7,977 nucleotides of DNA from Pseudomonadota bacterium (lineage in GTDB: Bacteria; Pseudomonadota; Alphaproteobacteria; Rhizobiales; Rhizobiaceae). A program made the translations under genes and the position numbers. Shown here one piece after another: positions 1-5,665 of the stretch (position 1 is the stretch's first letter; each line of letters opens with the position of its first letter). The DNA is taken from assembly GCA_023433855.1 (NCBI GenBank), contig JAEYTV010000102.1:1-7977 (forward strand), written 5' to 3'. The notes below the pieces were generated by a model that was not told the DNA's origin, did no database searches, and worked only from the letters and a program-made list of their open reading frames with translations.

Positions 1-3000
1 GCCGTGCCGCCCATCACCATGTGATCGCCGCCAGTGAAACGCAGGTAATGCGTATCTGCGCCAGGGGTGTTCGGGTCGTTGCGCAGCACCTTGGCACGCA
101 GCGCCTCTAGGAAGGGATCATTGGTACCCCAGGCGTTGTCTGCCGCGATCTGCGCGAGTTGGTCGACTTCCAGGACACCATCGTACTTGGCGAACGAGTC
201 GATACCGATATGGTGGGTGATCTCGTCGTCGTCGGTGCCATGAATACCGTCCGCGCCCGGCCGGGCGATGTCGGTGTTCGCCATGATGAGCTTGGAGAAA
301 GCATTGTTCTCGAGCTCATTGAGCAGGTTGAGACCCTGCGTACGGGAGAGATAGTAGAAGCGGTCGCCCTCCTGCAGGTTCTCCATCTGCAGCTCGAAGA
401 CGGCGTTGAAGGTCGAACCGAGCATGCCGCCGAACGGCATGACCCGTTCCGCCAGGCCGCCGATCCAGAGATCGACGTTGTTGAGACCACTATTGGCGGA
501 GGTCCAAGCGCCGGTACTGTTAAGGAAGTCGACCCGATCCATGTAGGTGACGCCGTTGATCGTGACGCCGTCGGAGTCGTCTCCGTCTCCGAGCACAAGC
601 AGCATCGCCGCTTCGCGCTTCTCGGCGAGCGTCGCGGCGTCAGTGATGGCTTCATGCAGACCATAGGCGGCGATGAAGTTGACGATCGACGCCGGGGTCT
701 TGAGGTTGGCGGCGAAATCCGCCCAGCTCTCATACGGCTTGAGCCAGCTCGAGTTGCTGGCAGCATAGAGTTGCGCGCGGGACTCGTTGAGGCTCGGAAT
801 GCCGGCATCGCGGCCACGGGCGATGTTGATCGCCGCGAGATCGAGAGGCAGGCCAAGCAGGTTGTTGCGCAGCGACTCCGTGACGAACTCGTCGATGGCG
901 TTGCCATGGACATAAGTCATGCCCCGAACGATGGCGCCGGCGGCCTGCTCGTGCGAGACGCCGATGCTGTCGTAGAGGACGGGGTTGAGGAAGGCCTCGA
1001 TCAACCCGACGCTGACGCCATCCCAGGCAGCGAGATCAACAGTATTGCCCTCGGCATCGACCGGAGTGCCTGCCGTATTGAGCGCCAGCAGCTTGACCTG
1101 ATCGGTGAGCATCGAGTGGCCGAACCGGTAAACTGTGTGCGCGAACTCCGCAAAAATGGCGGGATTCACGTCGGTGATGGTGTTGAAGACGAAGAGGTCG
1201 ATGTTCGGCTGAACCTTGCGGCCGAATTCCTCGAAGACGAGGTGCTGGTATTGCATCTCGGTCGCGAAACGCGCGGCCTGGAAGATGCGCTCGCCGTCCC
1301 ATGGCAGGACGACACCGCTCAGCTTGTTGTCGCCGGCAAGCAGATTATAGAGAGCGACCGTATCCATCGCGAGCAGAGTATCGAGCTGAAGCTGAGTCAG
1401 GTTTGCCCCGCCGGCTTCGCCGTGGCCGCGCATCCATTCGTTGACGAAGTCCAGGTCGTCCGTCTTCAGGATCTCGAGCTTTTGCGAGGCCGTCTGGCGA
1501 TTGTGCTCGGAATGGAAGACGTGGTGGACGGTAGTCAGGGCGATGTTCTCGTTGCCGCGACCGTCGCCGGTGATGAAGTGATTGTCGAGGAGCTCGTTGT
1601 CATAGGCGATCGTGCCTGGGGGCAGCGGAGGCAGCGGGTTGCCGAACTCGTCGGTCTCGGTATCGATGTCGGGCTGAAGGATCGAGGGCACGCCGTTGAT
1701 CGTTCCGAACGGATTTGCCGAGTTCGCAATATCGTCTAGGAACTGGTGCGACGTGCGGACCGGACCGAGGCCTCCATTGAGCGTTGTCAGGTCAACCGGC
1801 GAGCCCGGCGAGCCACTCGCCGTCAGGTCGTCATTCGTGTTCGGGATTCCATCGGGACCCACATTGTAGACCACCTGCGGGAAGCCGTTCGCATCACGGA
1901 TGAACTCGCCATAAGCGTCGGTCCGCAGCAGGGGCACGCCGATGATGTCATAGTCGGTGAGCGTGATCCCAAGCTTTTCGCTGGCCTGCGTCTTGACATC
2001 AGCCCAGGTGGCAAGACCGCCATTCTCCCCATCGAGCAGCCGGCCGGTCGCCATCGGCCTGCCATCCACCATGGCGTATTCGCGCAAGAAGACCTGATGC
2101 GAGGGATGCGAAGTGTAGGTCTGATTCTGGTCGACGAAGGGGGTAGTTTTGTTCGTTGCTTCCGGCGTCCCGTCCGGCCCTTCTGTGGGCTTCAGGCGGG
2201 TGATCGCCATGAAGGCCCGGCTTGCCGGCACCTCGTCGCCGGTGCCGGCGATGCCGTCCGGGCCATGCGTGCGCAGCGGGTCATCAGAGGCCAGGGGCAC
2301 CCAGACTGTTCCGTTATCGCCCTTGTGAATGAGGTCGAGACCGTGGTCGAAGAATTGGCCGAAGAAGGTCATCCAGCCGTTGAAGGGCGCAGACAGTCCT
2401 TCGTCCGGCGCGACGTTCGGAATGAGGACGGTGTTGCCGTCCATTTCGATGCCGTAGCCATCCAACGCCGCGTTGAGCGTAGCAAGCTGCACGCTCGCAT
2501 CGGCGCCTCCGGCGGCTGCGGCGACGTAGGCGCTGTGCAGGCCTTGAACGTTGGCCACCGCAGCGAGCATGTCGCCGTCATACTCGGCGAACTTCAGCGC
2601 CGCCATGATGGCGGCGGGGTTCTTCAGCGTCTGGTCGACGATCAGGTTCGTGATGGTGCGAGGATCGCTGTCGACCACGTGGCCGGGCGTTCCATAGTCG
2701 GTGTTCGTGACGTCATCGGCGGGGTCGTTGGGAGATCCCGGAGGGCCGTCGGGTCCGTTGATGTCGACACCAGCCTCGTCGTTCTCGTTTGACCAACTCA
2801 CGCCCAGCATGCGTGGCATAATCTGGTCCGAAGCGCCCCAGGTCTCGCGCCCTTCGATGAGATTGTTATAGGTCCCGTCGACGGTGCGCAGGCCGTAAGG
2901 CAGGTGTGGCTGCGAGATCGCTGGCGCGCCTACGGCGCCATAGTTGCCGTTCGCGTCGATCTTCACCTGTGTCAGCGGCACGGCGTCTGCGCCGGCGTGC

Positions 3001-3077
3001 GCAGTCGAATTCGCCTCGGCGATCTTGATCTGCTTGAGGATGAACTCGAGGTCATGCTGATTGAGTTTGACAGCCAT
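1..3077 (-). CDS. Animal-type haem peroxidase, large secreted RTX-type (partial, C-terminus off window)
   Basis: The frame is open from ATG at 3077 to position 1: 1025 codons with no stop. It begins MAVKLNQHDLEFILK, without a signal peptide. By-eye comparison with myeloperoxidase (MPO) gives these landmarks: distal segment FFGQFFDHG with haem-linking Asp244 and distal His245; catalytic Arg507 and haem-linking Glu510 in GDGRGNEN, followed by VFHSEHNR; RIFQAARFATEMQYQHLVFEEF; proximal His654 in YRFGHSML; and NIARGRD at 751-757, whose Asn751 probably contacts the proximal His. Asn511 stands where MPO has its sulfonium-forming Met, so that third haem bond is not expected. Spacing between landmarks is longer than in MPO (245 to 507 against 95 to 239), as in large bacterial members. 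The last visible residues (FTGGDHMVMGGT) resemble the lead-in to RTX repeats in relatives. Likely role: haem-dependent oxidation outside the cell after type I secretion. The peroxidase fold is certain; secretion and substrate are inferred. Confidence 0.93.
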   Translation of the reverse strand, partial: MAVKLNQHDLEFILKQIKIAEANSTAHAGADAVPLTQVKIDANGNYGAVGAPAISQPHLPYGLRTVDGTYNNLIEGRETWGASDQIMPRMLGVSWSNENDEAGVDINGPDGPPGSPNDPADDVTNTDYGTPGHVVDSDPRTITNLIVDQTLKNPAAIMAALKFAEYDGDMLAAVANVQGLHSAYVAAAAGGADASVQLATLNAALDGYGIEMDGNTVLIPNVAPDEGLSAPFNGWMTFFGQFFDHGLDLIHKGDNGTVWVPLASDDPLRTHGPDGIAGTGDEVPASRAFMAITRLKPTEGPDGTPEATNKTTPFVDQNQTYTSHPSHQVFLREYAMVDGRPMATGRLLDGENGGLATWADVKTQASEKLGITLTDYDIIGVPLLRTDAYGEFIRDANGFPQVVYNVGPDGIPNTNDDLTASGSPGSPVDLTTLNGGLGPVRTSHQFLDDIANSANPFGTINGVPSILQPDIDTETDEFGNPLPPLPPGTIAYDNELLDNHFITGDGRGNENIALTTVHHVFHSEHNRQTASQKLEILKTDDLDFVNEWMRGHGEAGGANLTQLQLDTLLAMDTVALYNLLAGDNKLSGVVLPWDGERIFQAARFATEMQYQHLVFEEFGRKVQPNIDLFVFNTITDVNPAIFAEFAHTVYRFGHSMLTDQVKLLALNTAGTPVDAEGNTVDLAAWDGVSVGLIEAFLNPVLYDSIGVSHEQAAGAIVRGMTYVHGNAIDEFVTESLRNNLLGLPLDLAAINIARGRDAGIPSLNESRAQLYAASNSSWLKPYESWADFAANLKTPASIVNFIAAYGLHEAITDAATLAEKREAAMLLVLGDGDDSDGVTINGVTYMDRVDFLNSTGAWTSANSGLNNVDLWIGGLAERVMPFGGMLGSTFNAVFELQMENLQEGDRFYYLSRTQGLNLLNELENNAFSKLIMANTDIARPGADGIHGTDDDEITHHIGIDSFAKYDGVLEVDQLAQIAADNAWGTNDPFLEALRAKVLRNDPNTPGADTHYLRFTGGDHMVMGGT
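222..2756 (-). repeat. Five dispersed GPDGI-type acidic loops inside the peroxidase
   Basis: Short Gly/Asp-rich segments of one pattern, G-[PA]-D-G followed by Gly/Thr/Asn and an acidic cluster, recur in the protein. They lie at residues 108-122 (2712-2756), 272-282 (2232-2264), 300-309 (2151-2180), 407-417 (1827-1859) and 941-952 (222-257). The clearest are GPDGIAGTGDE, GPDGIPNTNDD and GADGIHGTDDDE; the copies at 108 and 300 are degenerate. Similar acidic loops in other bacterial surface proteins are thought to bind calcium. Calcium binding here is inference; the recurrence is seen directly. Confidence 0.6.
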
Positions 3078-3084
3078 TTCAACG

Positions 3085-3090
3085 CCCCCC
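3085..3090 (-). promoter_or_regulatory. Probable ribosome binding site of the peroxidase
   Basis: On the minus strand a GGGGGG run ends seven bases before the ATG at 3077. It is the only purine-rich tract at usable distance and supports this start, although a pure G run is not a classical AGGAGG. It is preceded by TTTTT. Confidence 0.45.
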
Positions 3091-3099
3091 AAAAATTTG

Positions 3100-3119
3100 G
3101 AACGATTGGATCATCGTTC
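3100..3119. promoter_or_regulatory. Perfect 7-6-7 inverted repeat, candidate operator between divergent genes
   Basis: GAACGAT (3100-3106) and ATCGTTC (3113-3119) are perfect reverse complements separated by TGGATC. The 20-base dyad lies 22 bases before the peroxidase start codon and about 13 to 32 bases downstream of the start site predicted from the promoter at 3139-3168. Its size suits a dimeric helix-turn-helix regulator such as the NarL-type one encoded nearby. It could instead form a hairpin in the peroxidase leader RNA just ahead of the ribosome binding site. The symmetry is seen; the function is inferred. Confidence 0.5.
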
Positions 3120-3138
3120 GACAACTGCGGATGATCGG

Positions 3139-3168
3139 ATTATGTCGCTCAGGGGCTGGGACTGTCAG
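3139..3168 (-). promoter_or_regulatory. Sigma70-like promoter for the peroxidase
   Basis: Reading the minus strand, CTGACA (3168-3163; five of six matches to TTGACA) is followed after 18 bases by CATAAT (3144-3139; five of six matches to TATAAT). Transcription would begin near 3132, giving a leader of about 55 bases that contains the inverted repeat. It is the best promoter match I found in the divergent region on either strand. I found no comparable promoter for the kinase. Confidence 0.5.
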
Positions 3169-3245
3169 CGTGAGGAAGTCGGGCGATCTTTGCGACTTTG
3201 GTCGGTCGCCTTTTCGGGACTTTTGGCACCCCTGACAGATGGACT

Positions 3246-3250
3246 AAGGT
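3246..3250 (+). promoter_or_regulatory. Ribosome binding site of the histidine kinase
   Basis: AAGGT, in the context ACTAAGGTC, lies six bases before the ATG at 3257. It is a good Shine-Dalgarno match at normal spacing and supports that start codon. Confidence 0.6.
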
Positions 3251-3256
3251 CTTGTC

Positions 3257-4699
3257 ATGACTTGGCGGGATAGGATCAGTCTTTCGACACAATTCCTCGT
3301 CGTCGCTGCGCTGGTGCTTTGCATCTCGATGGCGGTGCTTGGCACGTGGGTGAACCACCAGATCACCCGAAGCGTGCTGGTCACGTCAGGCGAAGGCGGC
3401 TCCGATTTCATGATGGGTTTCCTGCAAACCGAAGTGCAGGATCTTTTGCCGGACGGCACGATGCCGCTTGAAAACCAGCAACGGCTGGACAGGCTGTTCG
3501 TGGGGACGACGCTTGCCGACAGCATTGTCTCGGTCAAGATCTGGCGGCCCGATGGGGTGGTCATATACAGCAGCATGGCGAAGGACATCATCGGAAAACA
3601 CTTCGTGTCGACCGATGTCGCCAAGGCAGCCGGTGGACAGATCGTGGCCGAGTTCGAAGACATGGTCAGTTCAGAGAGCGCCTACGAACAGGGCTTAAAC
3701 AAATCGCTGATCGAGGTCTATGCGCCGCTCTACAAGACAGGCACGGATGCTGTCGTGGCCGTCGGCGAGATCTATGAGGACGCGCAGGCTCTAGACGTTC
3801 AACTCGAAGCAAGCCGGCTTCTGACATGGATCGTCGTCTGCCTGACGACCTTGCTAATGATCGCGCTTCTTTATGCGATTGTCCGGCGCGGGAGTTCCAC
3901 CATCGCCCGGCAACGAAGAGAACTCAGAAACCGCATCGCGGAAGCCCAAAACATGGCAGCGCAGAACGAGCAATTGAGGCTCGACGCGAATGAAGCGAAC
4001 GAGGAACTGCTCGGACGTATAGGGTCCGACATCCATGACGGGCCCATACAGGTACTGACCCTGGCCAGGTTCCGGCTCGACGAAGTCGCTGGCATGTGGA
4101 ACGGAAAGAACGAAGTAGACCCGGCATCGACCTACCTCGACGAGGCCAGGAATACGCTGGGCGAGTCGATTGACGAGTTACGTCATCTGTCCACGGGGCT
4201 GGTCCTGCCGGAATTGGACGAACTGTCCCCGCGACAAGTCATCGAACTCGTTTGCGAGAGACACGAAAGCATGACAGCCACCCGGGTCGATCTCGACCTC
4301 GGCAAACTTCCGGATGCCCTCCCCGAGGCCATGAAGATCTGCATCTACCGGATCGTGCAGGAATCGCTGACGAATGCCTTCAGACATGCCGGCGGTGCGG
4401 GACAACAGGTCGAAGCAGGACTTCAAGCAAACTGCCTCAAGTTGAGGATCAGCGATCACGGGGCACAATTTGTCAAACAGCGTCGGGATCAGTCGCACCA
4501 CACCAGGCTCGGTCACAGAGGAATCCGCAATCGCGTCCAGGCTTTCGGAGGCACATTGGAAGTAGACAAGACGGAAACGGGCACCGACGTTCGAGTGTCG
4601 CTTCCGTTGGATCACGCCGGCACAACATCCAGTGAAGGAAAGCCTCAGAGCACTCCGGCAACTGATGCGCCTATGCCACATGGCAAGCCGGCGAGTTAA
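3257..4699 (+). CDS. Membrane sensor histidine kinase, HisKA_3 (NarX/DegS-like) class
   Basis: A complete 480-residue kinase that autophosphorylates on His and passes the phosphate to its regulator. The N-terminus has a membrane segment at about 11-31, a periplasmic sensor of about 155 residues (32-187), and a second membrane segment at about 188-209. A likely coiled coil follows (about 213-253), then the HisKA_3 H-box RIGSDIHDGPIQVLTLARF with phosphoacceptor His260. The ATPase domain shows the N-box QESLTNAFRHAG (Asn373), a G1-like SDHGAQF (Asp400, Gly402) and the G2 region LGHRGIRNRVQAFGG (418-432). All key residues are present, so it should be active. The sensor contains WRPDGVVIYSS and AVVAVGEIYED, reminiscent of Cache/PAS-like sensors, but I cannot name the ligand. 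A Pro/Ser/Thr-rich tail of about 28 residues follows the kinase fold. The regulator starts 81 bases downstream on the same strand and is the obvious partner. Confidence 0.93.
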   Translation: MTWRDRISLSTQFLVVAALVLCISMAVLGTWVNHQITRSVLVTSGEGGSDFMMGFLQTEVQDLLPDGTMPLENQQRLDRLFVGTTLADSIVSVKIWRPDGVVIYSSMAKDIIGKHFVSTDVAKAAGGQIVAEFEDMVSSESAYEQGLNKSLIEVYAPLYKTGTDAVVAVGEIYEDAQALDVQLEASRLLTWIVVCLTTLLMIALLYAIVRRGSSTIARQRRELRNRIAEAQNMAAQNEQLRLDANEANEELLGRIGSDIHDGPIQVLTLARFRLDEVAGMWNGKNEVDPASTYLDEARNTLGESIDELRHLSTGLVLPELDELSPRQVIELVCERHESMTATRVDLDLGKLPDALPEAMKICIYRIVQESLTNAFRHAGGAGQQVEAGLQANCLKLRISDHGAQFVKQRRDQSHHTRLGHRGIRNRVQAFGGTLEVDKTETGTDVRVSLPLDHAGTTSSEGKPQSTPATDAPMPHGKPAS

Positions 4700-4707
4700 C
4701 CAGCCAC

Positions 4708-4747
4708 TAACAATGTTATTTCCAACTCGCCATTAATTGGCTAAACT
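4708..4747 (+). promoter_or_regulatory. Kinase-regulator gap with two small dyads and a weak promoter match
   Basis: The 81-base gap between kinase and regulator is AT-richer than its surroundings. It holds TAAC-AAT-GTTA (4708-4718) and GCCA-TTAAT-TGGC (4729-4741). TTTCCA (4719-4724) and TAAACT (4742-4747), 17 bases apart, each match the sigma70 consensus at four of six positions. The regulator could therefore have its own promoter as well as read-through from the kinase gene. Such short dyads also occur by chance, so the evidence is weak. Confidence 0.25.
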
Positions 4748-4765
4748 TCTCGTGCGTTTCGGGCT

Positions 4766-4771
4766 GGGGAG
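4766..4771 (+). promoter_or_regulatory. Ribosome binding site of the response regulator
   Basis: GGGGAG ends nine bases before the ATG at 4781, a workable Shine-Dalgarno that supports the chosen start. Confidence 0.55.
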
Positions 4772-4780
4772 TTTGTCGAA

Positions 4781-5449
4781 ATGCATGGCGTCTCTATAGC
4801 TTTCGTAGATGACCACCCAACATTGTTGGAGGGTTTGAGGGCCATATTTGCTCGTCGTAGCGGATATAAAGTGGTGGCGACCGGGAGATGTTGTGACGAG
4901 GCGCAGAATATTGCGCTCCATCACAACCCTGATGTCCTCATCCTTGACCTGAACATGCCGGGCAATGCCTTCAGCTGCATAAAGCAAATCCGAAAAATGG
5001 CGCCTGAAATCAAGATCATCGCCTTCACCGCGTCTTCTGGAATCAACCACGCGATCGATGCGCTGCAAGCCGGAGCCAGCGGCTATGTGCTCAAGGGGAG
5101 CTCGCTGGATAGCCTAATGGATGCCATTGATACCGTCGTTTCCGGTGAGACCTACATCTCCAAGGGCTTTGCGACGAAAGTCATTGCCGCGCTTACCAAT
5201 CCGCAAGGCGCCAGGATCAAGCTGAGCGCACGGGAAGAACAGATCGTTGCACTGCTGCTCGAAAGCCGCACCAATCGAGAGATGGCCGAGCAATTGCATC
5301 TTAGTGAGAAGACCATCAAGAACTACATGAGCCTGCTGATGCAGAAGCTGAAGGTGCGCAATCGCGTCGGGCTGGTGATGGCGGCAAGAGGGATGCCGTT
5401 CGCGGATACCTCCAGCCGCGATGTCGAACGGATCGGACTGTTGAACTGA
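4781..5449 (+). CDS. Two-component response regulator, NarL/FixJ (LuxR-type HTH) family
   Basis: A 222-residue cytoplasmic DNA-binding regulator of normal family length. The receiver domain (about 3-120) shows the acidic pair Asp10-Asp11 in VDDHP, the phosphoacceptor Asp56 in LILDLNMPG, the switch Thr83 in AFTAS and the conserved Lys105 in YVLKGSS. The C-terminal LuxR-type helix-turn-helix (about 147-203) reads LSAREEQIVALLLESRTNRE, then MAEQLHLSEKTIKNYMSLLM and QKLKVRNR, a full match to the family pattern. Phosphorylation by the upstream kinase should promote dimer binding to inverted-repeat operators; the dyad at 3100-3119 is one candidate target. It may form a transcription unit with the kinase. 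Its DNA is less GC-rich than the ATPase gene that follows (33 of 60 in the row at 4861 against 42 of 60 in the row at 7381, counted by hand). Target genes are inferred from position only. Confidence 0.95.
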   Translation: MHGVSIAFVDDHPTLLEGLRAIFARRSGYKVVATGRCCDEAQNIALHHNPDVLILDLNMPGNAFSCIKQIRKMAPEIKIIAFTASSGINHAIDALQAGASGYVLKGSSLDSLMDAIDTVVSGETYISKGFATKVIAALTNPQGARIKLSAREEQIVALLLESRTNREMAEQLHLSEKTIKNYMSLLMQKLKVRNRVGLVMAARGMPFADTSSRDVERIGLLN

Positions 5450-5487
5450 CCGCCGACGAATGTCCGCTTTTGACAGCCCGAGGTCTG

Positions 5488-5530
5488 AAGCTGCCGTTCC
5501 GCTTGCGGCCGCCAAGCTGCCGGACAGCTT
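5488..5530. repeat. Short direct and inverted repeats in the convergent gap
   Basis: The gap 5450-5665 separates the convergent regulator and ATPase genes. AAGCTGCCG occurs twice, at 5488-5496 and 5514-5522. The second copy also begins a perfect stem, AAGCTG (5514-5519) and CAGCTT (5525-5530), with a five-base loop. GCTTG (5501-5505) and CAAGC (5513-5517) could pair as an alternative. No T-run follows on either strand, so a classical intrinsic terminator is not supported, though the hairpin might help end or stabilise transcripts. Confidence 0.3.
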
Positions 5531-5665
5531 CGCGCCCCCTTTCGGCCGTAGAGACGAGTTTTGCACCTTCCTAGAAGCAGACCTCGCGGGCACCGACGCT
5601 CAAGGTACTCGGCGACTCAGCGGTAAGTCCATTCTGCGCTGGTCAACTATGACGTCAATTCCATG

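Noticed and set aside
159..2792. Two long plus-strand open frames (159-1739 and 1746-2792) opposite the peroxidase
   Set aside because: They are codon-aligned antisense shadows of the peroxidase frame. They stay open because TTA, CTA and TCA are rare in that strand register. Their translations are Arg/Val/Glu-rich with no recognisable domain, while the minus strand carries an unmistakable peroxidase.
3117..3145. TTCGAC-17-TTATGT as a plus-strand promoter for the kinase
   Set aside because: The -10 part matches only two of six consensus positions, so it is indistinguishable from chance.
3223..3240. TGGCAC resembling a sigma54 -24 element upstream of the kinase
   Set aside because: The matching -12 element (TTGC-type) is absent at the required spacing.
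5514..5530. Hairpin AAGCTG/CAGCTT as an intrinsic terminator for the regulator
   Set aside because: The stem is only six pairs and is followed by GC-rich sequence without a T-run on either strand.
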